Shown here: positions 37,170-48,146 of the stretch, in pieces | Numbering within the stretch: position 1 is the stretch's first letter | Layout: every line of letters begins with the position of its first letter | Notes under the pieces: model-generated | Database searches by the model: none | Told to the model about the DNA's origin: nothing | Seen by the model: only the letters and a program-made list of their open reading frames with translations | DNA from: Siphonodentalium dalli | Taxonomy: Eukaryota; Mollusca; Scaphopoda; Gadilida; Siphonodentaliidae | NCBI GenBank assembly: GCA_032622095.1 | Contig: CP136069.1 | Span: 11,922,036 to 11,986,035, forward strand | Reading direction: 5' to 3' | DNA: 64,000 nucleotides | Translations under genes and position numbers: made by a program

Positions 37170-39743
37170 TAATATATAGTACATCATCTATATCTATATT
37201 TGCGACTGTCTGTCTGCCTGTGTTCTTTAGAAATTCACAGGGAACCATCTTTACGAGAAAGATAATGGTGCGGGTTAGAATTGTTTAAAGTGACGCCGTT
37301 GTTGTCAGGGGCAGAAAATGTGGAGAGCCAGAATTTTTTTTGTCGCCGATTGCCACGAAACTTAAATATAATCATCCCCATTATATGAAGAATCTCATGG
37401 TGTGGTTTAAATATGTCAAAAATGGCGTCGTTCGAGTCAGGGATGCACGGAAGGGGAGAGGGGCACAAAAATTGATAAAACTAATTTTAGCGCAGATTTC
37501 CACCAAATTGATATATATTCTTCTTCGTGATACAAGGAATCTAATTATTTACAAATATAAATCACTTATAAACCGGTTCACATCCCTCGACCAATTAAAT
37601 TGCTCCAATTCATGGACAATTTATCTTGTATGAATATGTATTTCGACGGGGCAAAATATAGACTTGAGCTAAATATGAACAACAGCGACATGGTAAAACA
37701 GAAAGCACACTGCAGGCTCGGGACAGTGATTTCGTCACTTATGTCGCCCGAAAGTTAGTTGTCGAAACAGTATATCTTAGCAAAATTTAAAAGATCCCCA
37801 TATTTAACATTTTTCATTGGAGTTAGCACATACTTTCAGGGTACGGGAGGTCCAGAGTATGCATCCTGCTTACCGCGTCGCTGCGTTTAACGATAACAAA
37901 ACTTGAATGTGCATATAACTACTGAACGTTTAATAACCGTTTAGTTGGTTTAAACGTTCGGTTTAAAAAAAAAAAGAAGAAAAAATGGAGATTGCTGTTA
38001 ATTAGCGAAAATATGTTTCTTATTTTTAAAACCCGATGCTGTTATACTATCCGCCTGGTTACCCCCGAGTCAGCACACCTAATTTCATTGAAATCGGACC
38101 AGGGTCTGGGATAAAAGTTGTGTACAAACAGACAGACATATATATATAGATCCTATACGTTGTTATATTTGTTTAACCCCATATGCATGCGTTTCGAGAT
38201 AGTTTTTCGATGCTAAAATATATATATATGTCGACTTTGTACAAAAACTCAAATAAAAATTGAAAAAAATATGAAATAGTTCACAAAATAGTGATCATGT
38301 GACGTTTTATGAATTTACAAATTCTGGCCCAGTATCCTAATGGGATTTTTCCATACCCCTATCAAAGATTTATCACAATATTGTAATTTTTTTAGAAAAT
38401 AATAAAAATTACCATTTTTCACAATTTTTCCCAAAAATGTTCATCTTTGAACACCTTCTGACAAGGTTATCTATAATTCCCCTTCATTAATATCTACACT
38501 GTTTCATGTTATGCCCCGTAAAGCCTTCTTTGCATACGGCATTCTAAATGTGAACTATACAATTCATTTTTCTGAGAAAATTATATTTTAGGGAGTGGGG
38601 TTACTTTATGCCCACAGCGCATTTTCACATAAATTTAATTGGCATTCCATCACCCAAATTGTTTTGCCAGCCAATCAAACAAAAGCTGATCAATCACCCC
38701 TTCACACACGAATGGACCGCTCCACTCACGTCACTTTCCATCTGGCGCCTTAACAAGGCGCCCTTCAGGAAAGTATTTTTGAACTCCCAAACGGGGAGGT
38801 TGTGGTGGGCCCGAAATATTATTAATATCAGTTATTCGTAAAACTTAAATTTGAGTTTTCAAATTTTTCATTATTACGTCATAACTTCCTTAATAATATT
38901 TCGGACAGAAATATTACAGATTCCAAAGCTCAACAAGGAGGTTACTTAAGTCTCAACTGTTAATAAACTGTATTGAATACTAGTGTAATATTCCATACTT
39001 TCACAACCGGATTATCACCATGGGCATGAAATCCATTTTATAACCATCGTCGCCGGTGTGTTTTCTAGCACTGTATATCATTAGAGGTTATAGTACACCA
39101 AATATAAAAAATTACCCCCCCCCCTTGCTGTGCTGTCACCCGCACTCAAGTCAGCATAAAATCACATCTGGCAGCAGAATGGTTGATTATGATTGGGATA
39201 AAATTAATGCAAAAACAAGACAAAATCAAAGCCAACAAGAAAATATTATACCTAGATGAATATTGATCCAGAGTGGGTGAAATAATTAACCTGGCATTCA
39301 ATGGGGGTATGTTTCAAATTTGGTGTTGATTTTTTGTGCGGAATTAGGGCAGTATCAAAAGCGGTACATTTAAAGACGGAATAGATACACGGACCTATTA
39401 ATTTGTTTGGGTCATATTGGGTCCGAAGAGTCATTCTTCAAAATTGACTAGGTTAGAAAGTTCCTGCATTCACAAGGAATCGAGCATAGCCCCGGACATT
39501 AACACTGTCGCCTATGGAGAATAATTGGTGTACTGTAACCTAGAAGTTGGAATCACTGACTTTTGCGCAACATGTTTAGAGATTATCAAGGAACCCTAAG
39601 CACAGATAGTGATATACCAGAATCAAGAATGCGATAGGTCACCTAGGTGTTCAACTTCAAGTTCAAATTTGAATTTCGAAGTTTGCTGTCGGCGTGTTGA
39701 CTGTTGTTGTTGTTATATCGACGTTGAAGTTTGAGCCCGAGAC
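37170..39743. other. Unassigned
   Basis: No supported gene. A small inverted pair (CGAAATATTATTAA and its complement) lies at 38811 and 38890. A C-run of 12 lies near 39115. A weak coding-like end at 39178-39259 is noted under rejected observations. Confidence 0.35.
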
Positions 39744-39754
39744 CGCCCTTATAA

Positions 39755-40300
39755 AAAAGTACCATGGTATTATCATAGTATTACTATGGTATACTATAGT
39801 ATACCATAGTAATACCATGGTACTGTACCATGGTTATACCATAGTAAATGCAACTGTACTATGGTACTCGCTATAGTATTACTATGGTATTATACTGGTA
39901 CTGTGGTACTACCATGGTTATACCATAGTATATGGAACTGTACTATGGTACTCGCTATAGTATTACTATGCTATTATTATGGTACTGTGGTACGTTCGTG
40001 GTACTAGTATAGCACAAGTGTAATACATTGGTACTTGCTATAGTATTACTATGGTATTATACTGGTACTGTGGTACTTTCGTTGTACTATTATAGCACTA
40101 TCGTGATACACTGGTACGTGCTGTAGTATTACTATGATATTATACTAGTACTGTGGCACTTTCGTGGTACACGTATAATACCAGTTTAATGCACTGGTAC
40201 TTGTTATAGTATTAATATATGAATGGCATTATAACTGGGAATGTGGTATTGTCATGGTACTAGTATAGTTTTAGTGTAAAACACACTATGGTACTGGTGG
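39755..40300. repeat. Left subterminal TACTATGGTA array
   Basis: Degenerate, mostly palindromic words (ACCATGGTA, CTATAGTA, TACTATGGTA) with a loose longer period of ~100 bp marked by 'CTCGCTATAGTATTACTATG' relatives near 39866, 39950, 40030 and 40110. Confidence 0.8.
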
Positions 40301-40940
40301 TATTATGGAATAATCAGATCAGCAAAGTGTACGGGTTGTATAGAGTAAGAGAGTTTGTATGATTGTGGATAGGTTCATGAATGAAGCAAAATTCCAGATG
40401 TACCTTCTAATATAACAGTACTGGTGTACATGTAGCTGTATGTTAGAAGGTGCAGTTCCACATCTATAAGTATGCTATACTTGTTCCCACAACCACACCA
40501 ATATGTGATGCACTTAAGTCTTTTTTAATTTATACTGAAATATTAGTTTATAAACCCCCTTTAACATATACTGATATTTGATCTGATTTCAAGGTTTTAA
40601 TAGGTTGTATATTAAACGCTCTTTATTGCTGAAGACAATTATTTCATTTCATGTGGTGACTATATGTATGCCTCATACATTTAGCATTCAATATTTCATG
40701 GTTCCAGGCTCATGCAGTCATGCTTCAAATGAACACTCATGTTGAATATTGTGATGAATTTATTATACATGTGTGAATAATGATACAGAAATATATTATG
40801 ACATAGTACTTATCAAATATTATATACACTTAAACAGATATAAATTTTATTACTGGCACTCAGTCAAATCATATTTTAAAGGGACTCAATGTCTTCTAAA
40901 TGGCCAATAACCAAGCCTGGAAATAGTGTGCCTTTCATTT

Positions 40941-41032
40941 GCCGAATGAGGTCCCCAGAGGATTAATTCAGTTAGGCTACCCCGCACACCTGGCTAGCAT
41001 CACCAAATGCACCATCTGGGGACCTCATTCTG
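40941..41032. repeat. Short inverted repeat
   Basis: GAATGAGGTCCCCAGA and its inverse TCTGGGGACCTCATTC flank ~55 bases. It may be a small MITE or a stem-loop. Confidence 0.6.
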
Positions 41033-42121
41033 CTTAGGCCACATCTTTTGGGAAGTATCTATATAGTCTCAAATTAACATTGTTTTAGTTACTTTTTCCC
41101 TTCTGTTCAGTTTCTATATCCCATAATTTGCAGAAGATAAAATGTATAATTGAGGTGACTAATGGGTGAACAGCACTCACTTCAACTGGGGAACAGCAAT
41201 CTGATCCTAGTCTCCCACATAGCTGTTGAGGTCTCAGAAAATAACATTTTAGACTTAAATATTTGAATGTACAAAGTAATTAACGATCTAAGCCGCTGTT
41301 TGTTGACAAATCACTGTAACAGTTTTGTTTACATACCGGTAACAATTATTTAAACACACTGTTACACATTTCACTATTGGAAGGACTATCAATAATTATG
41401 AGAACGAAATATATCTATTTCTCCATGTTCTTCTTGGTGGTTATGTTTTTTTAACGAACTTTTATAATTTTTGGACATTTACCCAATTTTGTCATCAGAC
41501 AAGGATTCCGCTGACCAGAATACTTTGATATCTACTCCACTGGCATTTAAAATCTACTAAACCAACATACGTGGTGAACAGTTAGTAGTACCTGAAAATG
41601 TATTATCTATATTCAGCCAGATTTTCTCTCTGAAACTGGTAGCCGATCTGACACTTAACGGGAAGTTAACCCATTCTATACTAAATGATTCTCCCATCAG
41701 TTACATTACAGGCCCGTAGCAACTGGGGGTAAGGGATGCCAGCACACCCCCAATATTTTCCAGAATTTTCAGGAATTTGTTATGTTTTTTTTATAAATAT
41801 AGGGATAGAATTCAGAAAATTTGAAAGTGATTAGCACCGGGGTTAGTATCTTATTGCCAATGTAACAGTAACATGTGGTCTGTATGATAGATATCACTGT
41901 GGGTAAATCTGGTGATATAACAGGATAGACTCCAAGGGCCAATGCTACAGGTGGTCTTTTATATCAATTTCACCAAATCCACATAATTGGCAATTTTATT
42001 ATCTATCACTGATAAGGAATTAAGGCTACCCTACCATTTAACACTGTGTATAGACAGAGAGTTGCATGGATAGTAAAATGAATTAGACCAACATATCTGG
42101 ACAATCTCAAATCTGGGTTAA

Positions 42122-42478
42122 CCCTTTACCCAACAGAAGGGCCCTGTGCCAATGCATTCTCTTATATATGCGAGTCGACCATAGGTCGCCTCGCATATAT
42201 AAGAGAATGCATTGGCTTAACACATATTAAAGAAAAAATGGTAAAAAGTGTTAAAAAAAAGTTTTGTTTAGGCCAATGCATTCTCTTATATATGCGAGGC
42301 GACCTATGGTCGACTCGCATATATAAGAGAATGCATTGGCACAGGGCATAACTGTAACTATCACAATTTGCTCAATGAGCCGGTTCCAATGATACCCATA
42401 TTTCCATGGTTTTATTGAGACAGACCGAAGATAATTTAGGCTGTTAGGGCGTTTCTGGGCGTTCTGTTGGGTAAAGGG
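42122..42478. mobile_element. piggyBac-like MITE containing a double hairpin
   Basis: TTAA flanks both ends (42118-42121 and 42479-42482). The termini CCCTTTACCCAACAGAA and its inverse are inverted repeats. TTAA duplication with CCC-starting termini is the piggyBac signature. Just inside the left terminus lies a foldback insertion (42141-42347). Confidence 0.75.
42141..42347. mobile_element. Hairpin MITE (TATATAAGAGAATGC family), double-hairpin copy
   Basis: Two hairpins of ~70 bases (about 42148-42214 and 42273-42340) each pair 'AATGCATTCTCTTATATATG' with its inverse. The hairpins are themselves inverted about an A/T-rich spacer, bounded by GCCCTGTGCC and GGCACAGGGC. Related single-hairpin copies lie at 7997 and 52987. 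Confidence 0.85.
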
Positions 42479-42619
42479 TTAATGTCATGCTGGAACACCG
42501 TTCATTTTATAATGTGTGTGTGGCTGTGTGAGAGCTTCTTGATCAACATTTTTTTTTTAATTACGATGAAAAACAAACTAAAGTTGTTGTAAGAAATGTT
42601 ATATTGTGTACAAGACATT

Positions 42620-42693
42620 ACAATTATGTGTGTGATATCTTGAATAATTCAACATTGACGTCATCGACCACGGGTGTTTTAAACGCAGCAACG
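42620..42693 (+). pseudogene. Possible upstream exon of the BEN-like gene (frame unclear)
   Basis: Ends at GCAACG|GTGAGT, a canonical donor at 42693/42694. The frame that joins the next exon in phase reads FNIDVIDHGCFKRSN but is preceded by an in-frame TAA. Another frame (YNYVCDILNNST) is open further upstream. A small indel between the two frames, or a different partner exon, would explain this. The start of the interval is approximate. Confidence 0.25.
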
Positions 42694-42910
42694 GTGAGTT
42701 ATTTTTTTTTGCATATTTTTGTTTGGCCATATATGTCTTGGAGAATTGAATCATTTATGATCACGAGGGGCGCCACCACGACATGGACTATTTGAAAGTA
42801 AAACACATTAATTGACGATGAATAATTTGAGTAATTAATTATAACTATATATGAATTTATGAAACTGGTTATATAGAATTATCACGTATCTACTAATGTA
42901 CATGTACAAG

Positions 42911-43005
42911 ATTCATCAACCGGCAGCACTCAAGCACAACACAGCAATGCAGCATATGTTGAATCGCCAACAGTTTCCGACACATCCTCCGATGATTCTT
43001 TTGAT
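42911..43005 (+). CDS. Possible internal exon, serine-rich segment
   Basis: Lies between a weak acceptor (TGTACAAG) and a canonical donor (TTTGAT|GTGAGT at 43005/43006). The frame reads SSTGSTQAQHSNAAYVES and continues with SDTSSDDSFD. The donor leaves phase 0, and the next acceptor at 43323 continues in frame. Serine/aspartate-rich linkers of this kind are common before DNA-binding domains, but alone they carry no function. Confidence 0.35.
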
Positions 43006-43323
43006 GTGAGTTTGCTTCTAATTTTATTAAAAATGTATATCAAATTCATCTCATTCGTGATCGCGAAATATAAACATTTGTCACAGTCACGAAAGAGATA
43101 ATTTTCGGTTCCCACTCATACTAGTGTTACACCTTCTAATGCCTACATATCACTCAAATTTAACCACAGAATGTTGAGAAATTATATTTTGAATGTATTA
43201 AACATTATACAGACACACTTCAATAACAACTAAGGCCATTCATAGTCAGGGTCTACTGGATTTTCTTTACACAATCATTCGCAAGTTTCATCATATTTTT
43301 ACATACTGTATTTTGATTTGCAG

Positions 43324-43488
43324 ATAGGTCAGGAGACAATATTCAGGGCCAAGAAGCTAAATGCCCAGAAATTTACAAATGATCTGATGACCGCCACATG
43401 TACCAGAGTGGATGGCAGTCCACACACTGGAACAGCAGTCAGCGATGACACCATCTGGGACATCCATCATGCAAGAGCCAATGGATAA
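43324..43488 (+). CDS. Possible terminal exon with weak BEN-domain resemblance
   Basis: Follows TTTGATTTGCAG and is open for 54 residues to TAA at 43486-43488. AATAAA lies 38 bases further on (43526-43531). The frame begins IGQETIFRAKKLN, then AQKFTNDLMTATCTRVDGS, then TGTAVSDDTIWDIHHARANG. The order of a leucine/methionine helix, a short loop with S-x-x-TG, and an acidic start of a second helix recalls the first half of BEN domains, which bind DNA or chromatin proteins. The resemblance is by eye and the second half is missing, so a truncated or mispredicted end is likely. It lies inside the 6.15 kb TIR element. Confidence 0.35.
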   Translation: MGQETIFRAKKLNAQKFTNDLMTATCTRVDGSPHTGTAVSDDTIWDIHHARANG

Positions 43489-43572
43489 AGCCCATGTTCG
43501 CAAGATATAAAGTAAGCTCAGTTATAATAAAACATATAGAAATGGAACTGAACTGGGTTACTACAGCTATGC

Positions 43573-44035
43573 TTAAAGTAATTGACCACCTATAATGTGG
43601 TGTCACCCAGGTAATACTGCGGTAACCACCAACACGTCACTAAAGGCACGGATGTCCTTCACAGTGAGTATGCTGTTAAAATTGTCACAACTATTAAAAC
43701 TGCCATAAACAGAAAGAATATTAAAATATAGACATATTTTGTTCTTATGATAATCATAGATATCGTGTAAATAGTATGTTATTGACTTTTTGTCAAGTTC
43801 ATACACTTTGTTATGTAAATAAAAGCCAATTACTGTAACTTTTTTGGCTTTTGTTTGCATAACAAAGTGTACTAACTTGAAAATAACATACTATTTATGC
43901 GATATTTATGATTGGTATAAGAAAACAAATTGGATATAATATAACATTCTTTCTGATTATGCCGGTGTTTACGGATGTGAAAAATTTAACAGTAATACCC
44001 ACCGCTAACGCTTACTGAGTCTTTAAACGATGATT
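43573..44035 (+). repeat. RepA copy
   Basis: 'TAATTGACCACCT' then 'TGTGGTGTCACCCAGGTAAT' (5' portion) and, after ~300 bases, 'TTACGGATGTGA' with 'GAGTCTTTAAACGATGATTA' (3' portion) match the other RepA copies. Confidence 0.55.
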
Positions 44036-44508
44036 AATCCTGAACTTAAAGCAATTAAAAGCAAAATTTCAAACATAATTGTCACAATCACAACAGTAAA
44101 CACGTTACTAAGAAATCACAGCAATTTTTGTGAATGCCTTTCTATTAGACTTGTGCTTCATAATGTTGAACCATAATGAATCAAATAAGCAAGCATTGGT
44201 TCAATCACAACTCAATACAGTTGATTGTCATATGATATTGTAAGTGTGCATATCTGATGGGGTTGACCTGGTTTTTTATGGTAGCTGAAATATAACATTT
44301 TGTATTAACAATTCAATGAAAATATGGTCAAAAAATGGAATGGAATATTTTTCACTTTAATGTGCAATATATTCAAACTCTTTTATATCATCACTAAATA
44401 ATTTTTTGATAAAAAGCTTATGGGAATAAATTGATCAATATATGTGAATTTACCCTCGTTTATTTCCAGAATTAAACGGACAGTAAGAATTATCTAGAAT
44501 CCAACTCA

Positions 44509-44697
44509 ATGAAATGTTTATATCGAAATGTTGTAGATATAATAAAGTTGCAATTCCCATTGGAGAAAATGGCCGATATAAGACGATATATCAGAGAAAA
44601 GCTGAACAACAGTAATAAGCTAATGAAAAGACGACAGTAGGCAGAGAAAGACAGAATAGCAAAGGCAGGGAAAGAAAGAGAGGAATTGCCACAATAA
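44509..44697 (+). pseudogene. Basic coiled-coil-like reading frame with an in-frame TAG
   Basis: ATG at 44509 opens 43 codons: MKCLYRNVVDIIKLQFPLEK, then MADIRRYIREKLNNSNKLMK, ending RRQ. TAG lies at 44638-44640. The same frame resumes for 18 codons (AEKDRIAKAGKEREELPQ) and ends in TAA at 44695-44697. Charge and heptad-like spacing continue across the TAG, which suggests one lysine/arginine-rich helical protein broken by a CAG-to-TAG-type change. Upstream, CTCGTTTATTTCCAG (44468) could be an acceptor. It lies inside the 6.15 kb element on the same strand as the BEN-like exons and abuts a MITE at 44698. Confidence 0.3.
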
Positions 44698-45065
44698 TTT
44701 AAAGTTACACAATCCATTTGAACACCCCTAAATTACTATTTCTCTGGCAATGTGGGTAAAAAATATCTGATTTGAGTCGATGAACAAATTTTCAAAATGT
44801 GTTATTTATCACCACCTCGAATATTTGGCGGCCTAGAAAGAATTCCACTGACTTCTTCCAGAACAATTAAAGACATGCCTGAAATGGCGTCAGCGTATGT
44901 CTACTGGAAAAAGTTAACATAATTTTTGCTAGGCCGCCACATATTCGAGGTGGTGAAAAATAACAATCAGCTTTGGTGGTTGGGTTCCTTGACTTGATTC
45001 AAATATTGTTTAACCCCGAATAAATAGTAATTTAGAGGTGTTTAATCAGATTGTGTATCTTTAAA
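44698..45065. mobile_element. MITE, TTTAAAGNTACNCAATC family, copy 1
   Basis: The left arm (TTTAAAGTTACACAATCC through 'TAAATTACTATTT') pairs with the right arm ending near 45065. An inner, nearly perfect ~37-base inverted pair (CACCACCTCGAATAT with GGCGGCCTAG) spans 44807-44961. Relatives: 51560-51988 and 60903-61200. Confidence 0.7.
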
Positions 45066-45404
45066 TATTTTAAATTTGTTATAATCACTATTAATATCTT
45101 GAAAAAAAGCTTTAAAATCCAAATTATGATTCAATCATAACTCGCCACCCTGCATGAGCAAAAGGAATGGATTGGTTTAATTCATACTTTGTCTGTTTAC
45201 TTTAATTCAACCTGAATTAAATAACTAGTTTAAAAGGTTATAATGCTATTTGTTCCACAAAATACCATATACATTCTAAGACTAGCCTTCATTCAACCAT
45301 ACTTATATTAGTTTTAAAAATTACATGATTATTGATCCTTTTTCGTTTTGAGTGACTGTACGAATACACTTTTGATGCTTGGACTGCCAAAAATTGGAAC
45401 CAAG

Positions 45405-45885
45405 GAATACACTGGTATACCATGGGGTACATGGAGTTATAGTATCACCGAAGTATGTATACTACAGTCGAAATATGATTAATTGTACAAGAGTACTACC
45501 ACAGTACATATAATGTGGTAGTACCCTAGTACATGTACCACAGTACTACTATGGTATACATACTAGGATAGTACATGTGCCATGGTCTAATATGGTAGTA
45601 CCTGTACCACGGGGCTGCTCTGGTAGTACTATAATACTTGTACCATGGTACTACTATGGTAGTACCCTGATACATGTACCACGGTACTACTATGTTAGTA
45701 CTATAGTACCCGTACTATAGTACTACCATGATAAAACCCTAGTACTTGTACCACAGTACTAGTATGGTAGTACCATAGTAATGTAGCACAGTACTACTGT
45801 TGTACTTCTACTATGGTACAAGTACTATGGTACTATGCCCAAAATACTGTCGTACTTTTACTATGGTATTACCATGGTACTTTTT
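45405..45885. repeat. Right subterminal TACTATGGTA array
   Basis: The same palindromic vocabulary as the left array (GTACCATGG, AGTACTACTATGGTA, CTATAGTA), ending at the inverted terminus of the 6.15 kb element. Confidence 0.8.
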
Positions 45886-45898
45886 ATAAGGGCGAGAC

Positions 45899-47399
45899 TC
45901 AGTTAGGTTAGAGTCAGTACTCACTGACATGCTCACTCACTCAATGTAGCCTGCAGTGGCTGCAGTCCAGGGTAGGAGTCAGTCTCAACTCTCAGTCTCA
46001 CTCAGACTCAGAGTGACACTGACTGTCTGCCATAGTAAGTTAGTATAAACTATAATGTTAAACGCCTAGCTCGCCTGAAATTGCTGATTTGGTTACATTC
46101 GCGGACACACAAGCCCGACTATACTCTCTCCGGCGATGACCTGATCACTCATCTTGTACTGATATCACTGTAATAGGCAGGTTTGTCTCGCACATATCGT
46201 GTGTGGTAACTGGTCATTCGTGGAAATAATTATCCGAGGAGGCGATTGTCAGTTGTTTTAATAAAATTATTTGCCTAACAACCGTATGTGAGCAACGTTA
46301 ATTCTGATTGGTTAAGATAAACGCGATTATCCAATCGCTACATATGTGGCCCGGAAAGACGAGACCAAGAGTTCATAGGGCATGTCAAAGGTCAAGATAT
46401 TTTTGGAAACACAATTTTTCGTTCAACAGTATTGCAGATTGAAAGCTCTCCCAGCGTCGAGTGTGTGTATGTGCCTTACTTACAGAGCCAACTGGCGTGG
46501 CCGCTTCGCGGCCTACCCCTACGTTGTCTTATAAACGGTTGTATTCAGAAGTTTAACACAGTCACGATATGCTTATGCCCACGTAGAAAGGATCGATGCC
46601 GGGACGAGACGAGCGGGGGTTGGAGTATATCACCCCAACTTTTGTCAAATTATTCAACAGCTGGAATTTCATATACCTAAATTATGTTGCAAATTTCACA
46701 TCAAACATATTCTGGCAATTTGATTTAAAAAAAACTATTATTGGGAAATGTTTATTAGTTTAGACCAACGTTTGCATATTTTCCTACTTTTGGTAAGCGA
46801 ATTCGGACCTTAGGTTGGAAATATCCAACAAATAGGAAGCTTGAGTACAGGCTATATATACTACATGTAGCATTGATCAATTTTCATGTTCAGATGAAAT
46901 GTGCTGGGCTATCTCTCTGCAGTAGCCAGTCAACACTGATAAGTCATTTTATATAACCACATATATATTCTTAACATTATGCAATACTAGATATGTGAAC
47001 TATGCAATAATGAAGCTTGTAGTCAATTAGTATTTGTTACTTTGTGTCTTATATTTTGTGAAATCGTGTGGATACCAAAAATGTTGCATAACTCAAAATG
47101 CTCACCTCTGAAATTCCTGGACGTTTAGTATAGTATGTGATGTTATATTACACCAGCAGACATCAAACTCTTCAATGGTATTTCGTTCCATATTTTGGCT
47201 CGTATTGGACTAATATTCCTGGACTAGTGTACCGCTATTGGAAACCGGCTTCTAAGTTTGTACTCTGTAACCTTTTGACATTGATAAGATATTCACACCC
47301 ACAGCTACCCTGTATCGAGAAATTATTTCGTTTGGATATAACAGGTCCAGCAAATTTAAGCTAACTTCTTAGTGGGTCCTTTTCAATTTCCCCTAACCC
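45899..47399. other. Unassigned
   Basis: GAGTCAGT/ACTCACTGA-rich stretch at 45900-46020. A dispersed-repeat stretch lies at about 46740-46850 (related to 48530-48790). Frames at 46432-46680 and 47137-47364 have no domain support. Confidence 0.35.
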
Positions 47400-48146
47400 T
47401 ACCCTAGACACGTGCGATCGAAAAGAACTACGATAATAAACAAAGACAATTTCCATAGTTTACAAAAAGAACTTGCAGCGAAATTATTTTTCGTATTTTG
47501 GTACAAATGGAACTTCCTTATTGGATGGGGGTCTCAATGAGAAACCTAGGTGGACACCACAAACTGAGACCCTATAACCACGTTCTTACCCACCCATGAT
47601 TTACACTGTTTATTGTTTCCCTCCAATGTACAGTTACGGGCCTATACTATTGAAAAAATAACCTAGCTACTATATAAGGAGATCCGAAAGATAATGGGGA
47701 TATTGTCAAACTTGTACTAGCTCAAGTCCTGAAGTTCGTTTTATTCCAAAACGTTTCTAATACAGAGTACACCAATCCAAATTGGAATATCCAGTTTCAC
47801 CAATGATATATGGAAATTTTAAGCGATAAGTATGGACCACGCCGATGTCATAATTACATAAGTGAATAACTCACACAATCTATAGCTTTTAATAAAGTAT
47901 GACTTAATATATATATTACATAATTATAATAATAGTGGAAAATCCATTCATTGGAATGCGTGACTGTTAATTCACCGACAAAAAAGTCAAAATGCGAAAT
48001 ATATAATCCGCATCGTCGACATCCCAACTCCGGTTTGGTGACATCTTATTGCACCATCGATCGGCGGCCTTGGCACCCGAAAATATGGTCGGTACACACA
48101 CTTGATCGTGGAATTTTTGTTTTTTGTTTTGCGAATCTCACTGTAA

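Larger units (their letters stand above)
39744..45894. mobile_element. 6.15 kb TIR-bounded element with TACTATGGTA arrays
   Basis: The left end (CGCCCTTATAAAAAAGTACC) and right end (GGTACTTTTTATAAGGGCG) are inverted. AGAC directly precedes the left terminus (39740-39743) and directly follows the right (45895-45898), consistent with a 4 bp TSD. Inside each terminus lies ~500 bp of degenerate, self-complementary TACTATGGTA/GTACCATGG repeats (39755-40300 and 45405-45885). The middle contains coding-like plus-strand exons (42.6-43.5 and 44.5-44.7 kb), a piggyBac-like MITE, a RepA copy and another MITE. No transposase frame was recognised. The alternative is two independent, oppositely oriented copies of a shorter repeat, with the AGAC match by chance. 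Confidence 0.55.

Noticed and set aside
36922-37248. 108-codon minus-strand frame opposite the 37021 exon candidate.
   Set aside because: Shadow of the plus-strand coding-like segment, with no domain of its own.
39178-39259. Coding-like end MVDYDWDKINAKTRQNQSQQ then ENIIPR and a stop.
   Set aside because: The acceptor GGCAGCAG lacks a clear pyrimidine tract, no poly(A) signal lies near, and no family is recognised. Kept only as a note.
47137-47364. 75-codon plus-strand frame with protein-like composition (PYFGSYWTNIPGLVYRYWKP).
   Set aside because: No clear start, splice sites or homologous domain, and it adjoins the inverted repeat block.
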